Assembly: GCF_901933205.1 (NCBI RefSeq)
Contig: NC_044596.1
Coordinates: 6,196,214 to 6,260,213, forward strand
Length of the DNA: 64,000 nucleotides
Source: Camarhynchus parvulus
Lineage: Eukaryota > Chordata > Aves > Passeriformes > Thraupidae
Direction: 5' to 3'
A program made the translations under genes and the position numbers. Positions 12,866 to 27,184 of the stretch are shown here, in pieces. Within the stretch, counting starts at the first letter, position 1; each line of letters opens with the position of its first letter. The notes beneath the pieces were generated by a model. It was not told where the DNA came from, searched no databases, and saw only the letters and a program-made list of their open reading frames with translations.

Positions 12866-12980
12866 CAGAATCAGAAATCATGGATGGCCTGGGCTGGGAG
12901 GAACCTGAAAGCTCCTCGATTTCCAAGCCCCCTGCCCTGCCACTTCAGGTTGCTCCAAGCCCGGTCCAAACTGGCCTTGA
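12866..12980 (-). mobile_element. CR1 LINE 3' fragment
   Basis: Reverse-complement CR1 3' end: cacagaatcagaaatcatgg, then ggcctgggctgggaggaacc, ending in ccggtccaaactggccttga. It lies inside the probable GUCA1B 3' UTR. Confidence 0.85.
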
Positions 12981-13946
12981 AAAGTGGGAAAAGTGACAAA
13001 AATTGCAGTACAGTGGTTTTACACTGGATTTAATTTAGCCCCAGAGTACAGATATAGAATTTACACAAATTGCAGGCTGAGCTCTGCTGTTCTAACCCGT
13101 GTTCCTACATGGATGTATGTGGGAAAAGAATTTGGGTTGAATCAATATCTTGGTTCACCTTTATTGGATTTACTGTTCATTTGAAAAAGAAAACCCCCAG
13201 GAAATAACATGAGCTTGTCTGTTCCATTTGAATTTTCCTATGGGATCAGTGGGCCAGGTCATACCAATGAAAAGATTTACAACCCCTTTTTTGTGGCCTT
13301 TAATTAGGACTGTAGTAGCTGTCATTAGCTGATTAGTGTGCTGGTTTGTGGTCTTGTCAGTTTACCCAGTGTTTAAATTCCATGGGGAAGTGCTCAGGAT
13401 TAGACACAATCAGTGCAGGAGTTCAGATTGTGCACATGTCCACTTTGAAATAGCCTTTCTATGAGTTCTCTGTAAATACTGAGCACTTTGTGCTGTGCTG
13501 ACTTATCAGGGCTGATTAGACTTGTGCTTTCTGCTGCTCTGAGGCAGCTGCTCAAAGCTCTCTCTGGTCGATAGTTCATCAGCTCAAGATCTGAGAGAAA
13601 AATCTGACTTCTGACTTGAGAGCCTGGATGAAAACATTCCCATTTATTGATTTTCCAGTTGCAAAAAAATATTTTCATTGGAGGGTACAAATGTCTAAGA
13701 ATCCCTTACATTTCATCATCTCAACCCAGGTAACACCCCCTGCTCCTTGCATGGATTTAGAGAGGCTGTCTAGTTCATAGAATTGCATTTTGCTGCTTCT
13801 GCTTCACTGAAATGCTTCAAATTCTGCAATTCTGCTCCCCTGGTCAGCCCAGGCTCTGCAGGGCTGTTTGGGGACCCCCGGGCCAGCAGCCCTCCCCGGT
13901 GAGCCCTTGTACAGATGTTGGTAGAAGTTTTGTAAAACACGACTTG

Positions 13947-13952
13947 AATAAA
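13947..13952 (+). terminator. Poly(A) signal AATAAA, probable for GUCA1B
   Basis: AATAAA in an AT-rich context (gacttGAATAAAGAAATATT), 1.94 kb after the GUCA1B stop. I noted no better-placed signal upstream, but I did not scan exhaustively. Confidence 0.5.
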
Positions 13953-15014
13953 GAAATATTTATTAAATCCTTCCGGTTTCTGGTATCTGTTTGTTAATTA
14001 GGTGAAGAGCTGTGTAAGCACCTGAGCGAAACTGCAGCCTGTGAGTGCGAGATATTGAATGTAGGGGAGGAGCTGCTGGAGCAGCTGGGTAAGACAGAGA
14101 TAAGGCCGAGATGACGATGCTGTTGCGGAGTTGGGAAGGAGCCTCTTGCGTTTAACTTCGTGTGATGACAGCAAAAACCGTGAGAGCATGATTAAAAAAA
14201 CAAGATTTCTCAATGGAAGTGAGAGCAGGAGTTTAAAATCAGGTGAGCTGGGTGCTGCAGTCAGATGCCCCAGTGTGACCCTGCAGGCCTGGAGCTGGTT
14301 CCGAGCCCCGGGCAGCGCTGGGATGGAGCTGCCGGGGCTGTGGTGGTGTCAGAGCTGGCACAACCCGTGGAAAATCGTTCCTCTTATCAATTGTGTAATC
14401 TCTGGCCGAGAAACGGCAAGGGCTATTTTAAAGCCCTGGCTACGCCGGCCCTGATCTCTCCCAGCCCCATCAGCACTCACCGGGCTGTCGATGTCAGCAT
14501 TTGCATAATCCCATCGCCAGACTTAGGGCCCGGCTCCAATTGGATTGCGCTGATCGGATTTCTTTCTGCTCTAAACGGGGCAGCAGGAGGGCTTGCAAAA
14601 GGCAAATGCCGCCTGACTTTTCTGGGCTGCCATCTGCTCCGTGCCCTGCAGCCGGGCAGGAGCAAAGGCGGAATAACGGGGCTGTGGATGGAGGGAAGAG
14701 GGAACAGGAGCCAAGGGGGCATCACGCCCTGAAATACCCCGGGAGAGGCATCCCTGGGGAGAGGCAGAGCAGCAGGGATGGGCGGAGAGAGGATCCCTGC
14801 CCTGCTCTGGGCGCAGCCGAGCTTGGGGCAGGGGCGGCTCCCCGGGCTCGGGGTTTGTGTCCAGGTCATTCCCGGAGCACCTGTGGCGCGGTTCCCTTGG
14901 AAAACGTCCTGTGCAAGGCCAGAGTGACCTCCTGAGCCCCGTGCCGGTCACTGCAGGCGCTGCCTGTGGCCTCTCACAGTGCTTTTCTTACAGCACCTGC
15001 GCTCGGCTGTGCCC

Positions 15015-15207
15015 TGGCAAAATTCCTTTCCTTTCTTTCCTCCCTTTCCTTCTTTTCCTCCCTTTCCTCCCTTTCCTCCTTTATTTTTCTTCCTTTCCTT
15101 CCTTCCTGCCTTTGTGCCTGGCGTTCCTTCCTTTCTTTCCTTTCCTTCCTTTCCTTGCAGTCCTTCCTTTTCCTTCCCTTCCTTCTTCCCTTTCTCTTCT
15201 TTCATTT
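15015..15207. repeat. Polypyrimidine tract (CCTTTC/TTCCC)n
   Basis: About 190 bp of almost pure C/T on the plus strand built from CTTTC, CCTTC and TTCCT units. Such purine/pyrimidine mirror tracts can form triplex (H-DNA). Confidence 0.9.
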
Positions 15208-15419
15208 CTCCAAAGTTAAGCTCAGCTCAGAAGCCTGGAAAGTGTCTCAAGAGCATCACCCTCACAGACCGTGCCCTCGAGGCTGTTCTGGGCCCCGAGC
15301 AGCGCCGGGGCTGCGGCAGAGGGGCAGGAAAGGGGAAAGGGAAAGGGAAAGGGGAGAGTCCGGCCGGGAATGGCTTCGGTGGCCTCTCCTCGCCTCCGAG
15401 ACCGCGCTCCGAGAGCGCA

Positions 15420-16345
15420 CGGGGCTGCTCTGGGGGTTCCCTCGGGTGTGGGGTCCCGGGGCTGCTCTGGGGGGTCCCGGGGCTGCTCTGGGGGGTGCCG
15501 GGGGATGTTTTGGGGGTCTCTCTGGTTTGGGGTTCCGCTCGGTTTTGGGGGTCTCGGGGCTGTTTTGGGGGGTCTCGGGGCTGTTTTTGGGGGGTCTCGG
15601 GGCTGTTTTGGGTGTTCTCTCGGGTTCGGGGTCTCGGGCTTTTTAGGGGGTCCCGGGGCTGTTTTGGGGGTTCGGGGTCTCGGGGCTGTTTTTGGGGGGG
15701 TCTCGGGGCTGTTTTGGGTGTTCTCTCGGGTTCGGGGTCTCGGGGCTGTTTTTGGGGGGTCTCGGGGCTGTTTTGGGTGTTCTCTCGGGTTCGGGGTCCC
15801 GGGGCTGTTTTGGGGGGTCCCGGGGCTGTTTTGGGGGGTCCCGGGGCTGTTTTAGGGGGGTCTCGGGGCTGGTTTGGGTGTTCTCTCGGGTTCGGGGTCC
15901 CGGGGCTGTTTTGGGGGTCCCGGGGCTGTTTTAGGGAGGTCTCGGGGCTGGTTTGGGTGTTCTCTCGGGTTCGGGGTCCCGGGGCTGTTTTGGGGGGCTG
16001 TTTTGGGGGGTCCGGGCTGGTTTGGGGGGTCCCGGGGCTGGTTTGGGTGTTCTCTCGGGTTCGGGGTCTCGGGGCTGTTTTTGGGGGGGTCTCGGGGCTG
16101 TTTTGGGGGTCCCAGGGCTGTTTTGGGGGTCCCGGGCTGTTTTTGGGGGTCTCGGGGCTGGTTTGGGTGTTCTCTCGGGTTGGGGGTCCCGGGGCTGTTT
16201 TAGGGGGGTCTCGGGGCTGGTTTGGGTGTTCTCTCGGGTTCGGGGTCCCGGGGCTGTTTTGGGGGGTCCCGGGGCTGTTTTTGGGGGTCTCGGGGCTGGT
16301 TTGGGTGTTCTCTCGGGTTGGGGGTCCCGGGGCCGGTCCCGGCGC
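15420..16345. repeat. G-rich minisatellite (GGGGCTGTTTTGGGGG type), ~0.9 kb
   Basis: Tandem array of two interleaved units: a ~20-bp unit (TCCCGGGGCTGTTTTGGGGG) and a longer unit containing GGTTTGGGTGTTCTCTCGGG. Nearly every unit has several runs of three or more G on the plus strand, so G-quadruplex potential is very high. It stays open in one or more frames on both strands, giving false ORFs of over 400 codons. Confidence 0.93.
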
Positions 16346-17032
16346 GTTCCCGCTGCTCACGGCGCGGCCGGCAGGGGGCGCTGCGGGACGGGACACGGCG
16401 GGAGCGGGGGGGCAGAACGGGAATGTGGGATAAAGGGATAATGGGATCCATGGCATGGCATGGCATGGTAGGGGACAGAGATGGGGACAGGGGTGGGACA
16501 GGGTGTGACACCTTTTAGGACAACTTCAGCTTTAAAACTAGAGATCTGGTTGGCCAAAGCTGCTTCCCGCAGCCCCTCGGGCGCAGAGGGGAGCTCGGGG
16601 AAGCTCGGGCGGGGCTGAGGTGTCTGTGCCCAGGGAGGTGCTCGGGAAGCCCACGCTGAGCTCAGCTCCCTCCCCGTGCTGTGCAAGGCCAAAGGGCTCT
16701 GAGTTTTGTGCTGCTCACCTGTGGGGGAGTTGGTTCTGCTGCAAGGAGGAGAGTTACACTGTTGTATTGCGCTAGGATCTTACATTACACTGTGAGTAAC
16801 AGCTCAGCCCACCTCTAATGAGGGGTTGCAGCTGCTCCCTCTTGCAGGGCTGTGAGTGGACAGATTGGCCAGCAAGGGCTCCTGTCCAGGCTGCTGTGGT
16901 TTGTGAGCCCGGGAACAACCCCAGAGCAGCTGTTTCTGTACTCGTGTGAGCCGCTGAATCTGCCCTGCTGGAAACAGGCGGATTGATTGCAAGAGAGAAA
17001 AAGCATGACCTGAAATAATATTGTAAAACATC

Positions 17033-17038
17033 TTTATT
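17033..17038 (-). terminator. Poly(A) signal, probable for GUCA1A
   Basis: TTTATT on plus is AATAAA on minus, within an AT-rich patch (attgtaaaacatctttatta), about 1.3 kb past the GUCA1A stop. It is plausible but not proven. Confidence 0.4.
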
Positions 17039-17498
17039 AGCTCACCATAGGACTGGAAGTACAAAAGCTTCCAGGTAAAACTCTGTCCAGTGAAAAAGAC
17101 ACGCAGGAAAAATGGTCAGGAAGCAGCTTATGAATTGCAAACACCCAGCGCTAAATAACAAATCTCTCGGCTGGGCAAGAAGTCCTTCCTGGTGTCCTGT
17201 GCTGCCTCACCAGGCCTGGGGTGTCCCAGGGCTGCGGAGCTCCCTGCAGGAGCAGCCGGGGCACAGCCTGGGCTGCTGGGGGCTGGCAGCCCTGCCCCAG
17301 CACGGCCCTGCCCAAAGGGTGCCAGGGCTGAGCTCCAGGGCACTGCCCTGCTCCCACCCTGAGCTCTGCCCTGGCAGCAATGCCCAGGTGCTGCTCTGAG
17401 CTGGGTCTCACCCTCTGCAGCAGCTCCCCCCTCCTGAACCCACACAGACAGGGGGGTGAAAGCCTCCTGCTGCTCCTGTGCCAGGTGTGAACCAGGCA

Positions 17499-17662
17499 GG
17501 AGCAGCCCTACAACGGGCAGGAACAGTCCTACAACGGGCAGGAACAGCCCTACAGCTCCTTCCCACAGACAGCAACAGTCCTACAACGGGCAGGATCAGT
17601 CCTACAACGGGCAGGAACAGCCCTACAGCTCCTTCCCACAGGCAGGATCAGCCCTACAGCTC
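17499..17662. repeat. 20-bp minisatellite (CCTACAACGGGCAGGAACAG)
   Basis: About six to eight degenerate copies of CCTACAACGGGCAGGAACAG, some replaced by CCCTACAGCTCCTTCCCACA. It lies in the probable GUCA1A 3' UTR. Confidence 0.9.
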
Positions 17663-18352
17663 CCTCTCGGGTTCCTGCACTGCTGATCCTGCTTGTCTGG
17701 AAGCATTTCCTTCCTTCCTCCCTTGCTTCCTTCCTCCCTTCCTTCCGGATGCTTCAGGGAGAAACATTTCCTTGCAGTCCAGGGGTTGTTAGAAAAAGGC
17801 ACCATTCCATGTTTTTAATGCTTTTAAATAAAGAAAAGCCACTGCATTCACTCCTCCCCTTTTCCTAGCTCCCAAGTGTTTTAACTCGCATTATCACTAC
17901 TCACTGCTGACCAGACAATAATGAGTGAAGGAAGGAGTGACCAGACCTGGAGATTGCTTGCTCTGGAAACACGAATGGAAGGAGAAGGTTTGGATCTGCT
18001 TTTCCAGGACCCCTCTCACGGGGCCAAGTCCTGGGCAGCCCCTGGTTGGACCCCATTGGGGGGTGTTGGCCACGGCCTCGGTGGCGATTTTGGGGTGTTC
18101 TCAGTGAGTTCTTGGCCTGCACAGCCTCGTGCAGCGCTGGCTGTCCCCTCTCCGAGCTCAGCAGCAGCGTCCAGAGCCATCCCAGGTCGGTGTGGGATGG
18201 ACAGTGTGTTATTGAGCTCTGCACCCCTCTCCTCCCACGCCCAGGGTGTCACCCCCCGGTCCCTGTGCTGAGGGACAGTTCTGTCAGCAGGGAGTGCAGC
18301 CCCAGCTCATCCAGTGACAGGGCCAGGGCAGGCCAAGGGAGAGCCCAGGGAG

Positions 18353-21678
<3,326 letters not shown>

Positions 21679-23164
21679 CTCCACACCAGCTGTTGGGCCC
21701 TGTGCGGCCAAAAACTGAGGATTTGTGAGATTTAGGGGAAAAAAAATCTCACAATTCTGCTTCTTGCCTTGGAAGCGCAGATGTCCCCAGCAGTGCAGGG
21801 TCAGGGCATGAGGAAATCCCTGGTGCTGTACAGATTCCAGCAGGGATGGATGGACGCAGGAGGCTCCTCTTCCTGGGGAAAGCCAAAAGCACAAAACCCT
21901 CCTTGGAGGGAAGGTGACATTTAAGTACCCAGCAAATCCCTCCCCAGCCAATGAGGCTCGGAGGGGTGGTGGGCTCCTGCCAGGCATTAAGAGTTCAGGT
22001 TAAAATAGACAAGAGGTAAAATGGGGAAGTCTTGCAGATTACAGGCCCAGTAGGAGATTAGGAGGGTGGAATTTTCTCTGTGATGAGCTAATCTCTTAAT
22101 CCACTTCATTTATCATTGGCGGGGGGGGGGGGACTGGTGTCACACGAGCAACAACTTTTGGACCAGAACCAGAGCAAGAAAGATGAGGGAAAACCACTCT
22201 GAAACCTCTGTGCTGTTTCTGCTCTTTGCTTTCCCTTCACCTCGCTCTGCCAGAGGATCCCAGAGGGGCTCCAGAGCCTGGAACTCAGGGAGGGGGAAGG
22301 AAGAGCCGCTTCAGCCCCTGGAGGAGACACAGCAGGAGGGTAAATTTGGTCTGAGGAGACAGATATAGCAACGTAATTGCTTTGAATGGTAGAGGTTTAA
22401 GTCTGCTTTAATTGCAGACAGCAGGAAGGGGAAGGACCCTCTCCCCCCCCCAGCTCCTGTGTCCAGTCTCGGTGCTGCAAATTGAGTGGTTTTCCCTCAA
22501 AATTGTCCCACTCTCTGCTCACCCCAGCAGTGTGTCCTGGCTGCTACAAACTCAGTGAAGTTAAATGCAGCTTCAATTTTCACTTGTGATGGATTACCAT
22601 GCAAAATGCTCCATGTAAATACAACCAAATGCAATGTTGTTTTCACTTTTACACAAAGCATTCTGAGAAGTACTTGGGAATAAAATCTCAGAAAGCACCA
22701 CAGGCCAGATCCTGGGCTGGAAGCGAAAGGTGTGAGTCCAGGGTGTCCCACTGAGTTTAACATACATTTAATATATAACTGCAGTTATCTAACAAGTAAC
22801 AGAGGCCGGTATTGCTTCTGCACCTCAGAAAATTAGGAATAACTCTGCTAAAAAAAGCAGCATTACACAATCAAAAACCACTCATGGAAAAGGAATTAAG
22901 CTGAGGAACACTAATTGGATGTGCTAATTCTGTACTGGCCAGCGGGCCCCTGTTGAGCCAGGTGAGGCTGCAGCGGAGCCCTGAGCCCAGCCCAGGCTGT
23001 GCTGAGCCAGGTGAGCTGGGCTGGGTGGGCTGGCAGTGCCCTGTGCTGTGACACCCGGGCAGCAGGAAAGGACAGGACAGCGTGGGCAGGGCTTCAGAGC
23101 AAAATCCACTCTGCATATTTCCCTGGGGAGCAGCGGCAGAGCCGCCCTGCCCAGCCCAGCTGCC
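21679..23164. other. GUCA1A 5' region and intergenic DNA
   Basis: No coding exon seen. A TAATCC motif at 22,097-22,102, with CTAATC beside it at 22,088 and GATTAG nearby at 22,056, could be CRX/OTX sites about 0.4 kb upstream of the GUCA1A ATG (inference from motif only). A G13 run lies near 22,120. Confidence 0.35.
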
Positions 23165-23510
23165 CTGCCCGTGGCTGCCACACCGAGGGACACTGCTCAC
23201 ACCGAGGGGACACTGCTCACACCGAGGGGACACTGCTCACACCCATGGGGCACACACAGTGCCCATGGCTCTCACACCGAGGGGACACTGCTCACACTGA
23301 TAGGACACATTGCCTGTGGCTGTCACACTGATGGGGCACACACGGTGCCCATGGCACTCACACCCAGGGGACACACACGGTGCCCGTGGCTCTCACTCTG
23401 ATGGGACACTGCTCACACCAATGGCACACTGTCACCCCGTGCTGTCACACCATGGCACACTGTCACACCATGCTCTCACACCATGGCACACTGTCACACC
23501 ATGCTGTCCC
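23165..23510. repeat. ~20-bp degenerate minisatellite (ACACTGCTCACACCGAGGGG)
   Basis: Imperfect units ACCGAGGGGACACTGCTCAC, drifting into ACCATGGCACACTGTCAC toward the right. It abuts the 3' end of the minus-strand gene at 23,559. Confidence 0.88.
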
Positions 23511-23514
23511 AGCC

Positions 23515-23540
23515 TTTATTGCCCCGAGGGACACTTTATT
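23515..23540 (-). terminator. Two poly(A) signals for the gene ending at 23,559
   Basis: AATAAA on minus at 23,540-23,535 and again at 23,520-23,515, only 19 and 39 bases after the stop codon. This is an unusually short 3' UTR and strong support that the ORF upstream is a real terminal exon. Confidence 0.65.
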
Positions 23541-23558
23541 GCCCCCTGGCAGCCCCAG

Positions 23559-24038
23559 CTATGGCTTGGGGCCGTGGCAGGCTCTCCACTTGCGGATGTC
23601 GGTGCTGGGCACCCCCAGGCGTGCCCGGCCGTGCGCGGTGCCCTCCTGGAAGCGGAAGCCGCAGGAAGGTTTCTGTGCCGTGCAGAACGGGGCCAGCGAG
23701 TTGGGCCAGCCTGGCTGGTAGAACACGAAGTGGAAGGAGCTGAGGGGGCGGCCCCCGGTGTGCACAACCACGGGCACCAAGCGCGAGCCCAGGGGGGCGC
23801 CGGGGGCCGGCCGGTTCCTCGGCCTGGGGGGCGGCTGGGGGACCCCGGGGCTCGCCTTGGCCTCCTCCATTGCCTTGGCTCTCTGGGCTCTGCCAGGGGC
23901 TTCTGGTGTTCCAGCCACCTGCGGAGCAAAAGATGCAGAGTAATGTGAATTGTCCCCGGGCTCAGCATCGCCAGCAGCAGAGCTTGGAACGCTCCTGCAG
24001 GGCGGGCAGGCACTGCGAGTGCTGAGGGGTTTGCGCAT
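23559..24038 (-). CDS. Small uncharacterised protein next to GUCA1A (GUCA1ANB position)
   Basis: An ORF from ATG 24,038 to TAG 23,559 (159 residues), or a terminal exon starting after CTCCGCAG at 23,918 (phase 0, first residue V). The second option fits the good acceptor there. The C-terminal ~70 residues look like genuine protein: RLVPVVVHTGGRPLSSFHFV, then aromatic and Gly/Pro-rich FYQPGWPNSLAPF and a Cys pair, ending KWRACHGPKP. The middle is Pro/Arg-rich. Two AATAAA signals follow at once. The place, upstream of GUCA1A on the same strand, is that of mammalian GUCA1ANB, a small gene that makes read-through transcripts with GUCA1A. I cannot recall that protein's sequence, so orthology is inferred from position only and no symbol is given. 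Confidence 0.5.
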   Translation of the reverse strand: MRKPLSTRSACPPCRSVPSSAAGDAEPGDNSHYSASFAPQVAGTPEAPGRAQRAKAMEEAKASPGVPQPPPRPRNRPAPGAPLGSRLVPVVVHTGGRPLSSFHFVFYQPGWPNSLAPFCTAQKPSCGFRFQEGTAHGRARLGVPSTDIRKWRACHGPKP

Positions 24039-24039
24039 C

Positions 24040-27000
24040 CAAAAATCTGAGCTGGTGCTGCCTAAAGAGAAAGGGACTTTAAACTCAAATGATGCTCTGG
24101 AAATATGGAAGCGACTTTAAACAAATGCTGAGAGAATATGAATGGTGAGACACAAAGGACTTGATTGTCTCTTGGCTCTCTGTTAGAACAGTGATAAATC
24201 CAGCAACACACGCTCCTGGTGATGGCAGCAGCCACAGCCATGGCAAACCTGCCTCGCAAAGGGTTCGACACAATCTGAGCCAACAGGGCATAGCAGTGAT
24301 GGCAGAACTGACACTGTCCTTTGGGGCAGCAGCTCAGCAGCTCTGGGTGCCTCTGCAGGGACCCCAGAGCTCCCTGAGCCCCCTCCTGCTCTGGGCATTG
24401 CTCTCCGTCCATCTCCACCTGGGTTTTACCCCAGAAATGTGAGGGATGCCTGCCCACACAGGGCACAAGGAGCAGGGAAAGAGCCCTGAGCATCTGCAAG
24501 AGCCCTTTGCAGAGGAGGGGAGGACATGAGCCCCAGGACACACAGGGGTGGGTGTGACCCCCAGGACACTCCTGTGTGACCCCCAGGATACCCCTGTGTG
24601 AGCTGTGAGCCCCGGCCCTGCTGCTGTACCCCCAGGCCCGTGAATTGATAGTACCACAGAATACCCTTTTGTTTGAGCTGAGAGACACGGCTGGTGGGGG
24701 GGGGCTGGGCTGCAGACACATTGCTGCTGCTGTTACCTAAGCATGACTCAGTTATCTTGTTTTCATTGACGACACCTCTGTGCGAATGGAAACTGGCTCT
24801 TCCCTCAGCAATTAGCCACTCTGCTCCTGCCTGTCCTAAATAAATGCTCTGCTCTTTGCTTATTTTTAACCTTGCAAAGAGGTTTCCTACTTTCCGTGAC
24901 GTGCTTGGCGCTATTTCTGTTCCCCGGCTCCTAAATCTATTAAGGAGGGGAATGCCTGCAAATTGTTTGGAAATCTCCTTAGAGCCTTTGAGGGGAATCA
25001 CCAGATCCCTGCAGGTTCACCACCTCTTTTTGCCACTCATTTCTCCAGGGCAGATGCCTGGAAGGCTCACACAGCTCCCAGCAGTTATTCCAGCAGCTGC
25101 TGCCACGAGGAAACCTCAGCCCATTTCCCCCAGGGGATGAAGTCATGGGATTTTCACTGCTGAAAAGCAGATTTTACACCACCACAGCCATCTCAGTGAG
25201 GTTTGTGCCCCCCTGCTCTGGCCTTGGATTGTTCAGGAACTGCTGTTTTCACACCGGTGAGTGCTGGCAGCCCCTGCCCCTTTGCACTTTGGAGGAGACA
25301 AGTGCACACAGGGCTGTGCTGGTGCCTGTGCACCCACCCAGCAGGAGCGCTCCAGGCACGAATCTGGGGCGTGGAGGGGAGGCTGCAGCTGCCTTGGCAG
25401 CCCCACTGCTGAGTCATGCAGGCGCCTCCAGGATGAGCAGGGCTGCTGGGCCCTGCAGTCCCGCAGTGCTGGGCTCTGCCCTCCGGCTCTGCTCCTGCGC
25501 TGGGGCTGCCCCGTGGGTCCTGCTCCTCCTCGGGGCACCTGGAGCTCTGCAGGAAGCTCAGGGGCTCCTCCCTGCCCGGGCGGAGGCACCTGCCGGGTGA
25601 TCCCTGCCTTGGAGGGGAAGCACCAGCTTAAGGTCCAGGTGCTATTTATGGCCCCGCGCCTGAATGGAGAGTCCCACTAATCCTATTGCACCCTTCCTGC
25701 GTAGAGAGATCCCTAATCCCTCCCAAAGTGCCTGCTGGCCGTCACAGCAAACCCCCCAGGTGGGCCCCAGGGAAAGGCTGCCTCAGGAATTGGGGAACAG
25801 GAAGGGTTCAGAGGAAAACCTCCCTGGGCAGGAGCTCCCTGGGCAGCTGCCAGAGCCTGGCCACCAGTGCTGCCCACCCTGGAGACATCCAGAGCCATCC
25901 CAGAGCCCAGAGCTACCCAAAGCCATCCCAGAGCCATCCCAGAGCCCAAAGCCATCCCAGAGCCATCCCAGAGCCCAGAGCCATCCCAGAGCCATGCAGA
26001 GCCATGCAGAGCCATGCAGAGCCATGCAGAGTACCAGGTGTGTTTGCTCTGAGCTCTCAGCACCGCAGGGACACAGCCCCCCATGGCAGCAGCAGGATTT
26101 GCAGAGCAGGGATGGGATGAAGCCTCCCACTGACATCACTGAGACCTCGTCACCCTCAGACAAGGAGCTGCAGCCCTCAGGAAGGGGACGGCGTGGGCCA
26201 GTGTCCCCGCTGTGAGCTGGGACACCCACCTGGGAGGCGTTGTCAGGAAGGAGGCGCTGGAGCCGGCGCTGCAGGCCCGGCTCTCGGGGCTCTCAGGCCA
26301 TTGTGACCTCAGGGCCACTGCGACCCCGGGGTGTCACGGGCTGCTGGATGTCACAGGGGTGCACAGGAGCACATGGGGACAGGATTGAAGGATTTGCAGC
26401 CCTGGGAGCTGCCGGGGCAGCCGGGGCTCTGCAGGACCCCAGCTGCAGCACGGGCCCTGCCCCCCGGCACGAGCTGCTCCTCTGTCCCTGGGGGCTGTTT
26501 GCTCTTCTGAGGGCACACCCGAGGGCTTCTCCTCACACCCCTTCCTCCTCCAGGTGCTGCCATCGCTGCTCGCACCCCTGTGACACCCGCGAGGGCAGCG
26601 GGAGCCATCCCCATCTGAGGCTGCAGCTCCTGCCCCTGATGCGAAAGCAGATTGTTGTGGGGTGTTTACCCGCGCTGGGATCAAAGGCAGCCTCACACTG
26701 CGCGGTGTTACACCACAGCAGTGCTCGCACGGCTCCTTCTGTGCCATAAAATCTGCTGGAGATCTTCCAAGTGCTTTCCTGAGCTCTGTGCCCAGCCCAC
26801 CAGTCCTTTTGCTGTGTGGCCTCAACCACGCGGGAGTGACAGTTGTCCTTCCTCAAAAACAGCCCGGGCACCCAACCTGGCACCTCTCCTGTGGCTCTGC
26901 AGTTGGCACTTCACAGGAGCCACCGTGCCCAGCCTGCTGCCCGTGCTGCTCCTGAGTTCTCCCACCCCTCTGAGGGGAGCTCTGGGAGGTGGAAGGTGAA

Positions 27001-27180
27001 AACCAAACGTCTTTGATCGGGAGCACACAGATGGGAATGTGCACAGGAGCCCTGGCAGGGCTGTGCAGCAGCTTGTGTTCTGTGGGATAATAAATTCACC
27101 TCGGGATCCCTGCATGCAGTGAGGGTGATGTTTTCTGCCTGCCACCCAGGGCGAGGCAGGAACAGGGCTGGGGGAGGCAG
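24040..27180. other. Intergenic interval, no gene recognised
   Basis: No exon with family similarity was found on either strand. A possible 5' exon of the 23,559 gene may be here but cannot be picked out. GC-rich ORFs at 25.2-26.8 kb overlap one another in several frames and have no domain features. Confidence 0.45.
25870..26035. repeat. 11/10-bp tandem repeat (AGAGCCATCCC / AGAGCCATGC)
   Basis: About 14 short units; AGAGCCATCCC with variants (AAAGCCATCCC) then four AGAGCCATGC units at 25,989-26,030. Confidence 0.9.
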
Positions 27181-27184
27181 GGCT

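Larger units (their letters stand above)
12005..16990. other. GUCA1B 3' UTR and intergenic interval
   Basis: The first 1.95 kb is probably GUCA1B 3' UTR, if the poly(A) signal at 13,947 is used. Beyond it I see no coding exon, only a pyrimidine tract and a G-rich minisatellite (listed separately). The long ORFs at 14,979-16,433 (plus) and 15,227-16,456 (minus) come from the minisatellite. Confidence 0.5.

Noticed and set aside
14979..16456. 484-codon plus ORF and 409-codon minus ORF
   Set aside because: Open only because the pyrimidine tract and G-rich minisatellite lack stop triplets; both strands are equally open.
23165..23510. Possible CRISPR-like array (regular repeats with spacers)
   Set aside because: Vertebrate DNA; units are degenerate and contiguous, with no unique spacers. 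The same holds for the other tandem arrays.
25664..26215. 183-codon plus ORF and partners
   Set aside because: Contains the 11-bp repeat; low complexity with alternatives in all frames.
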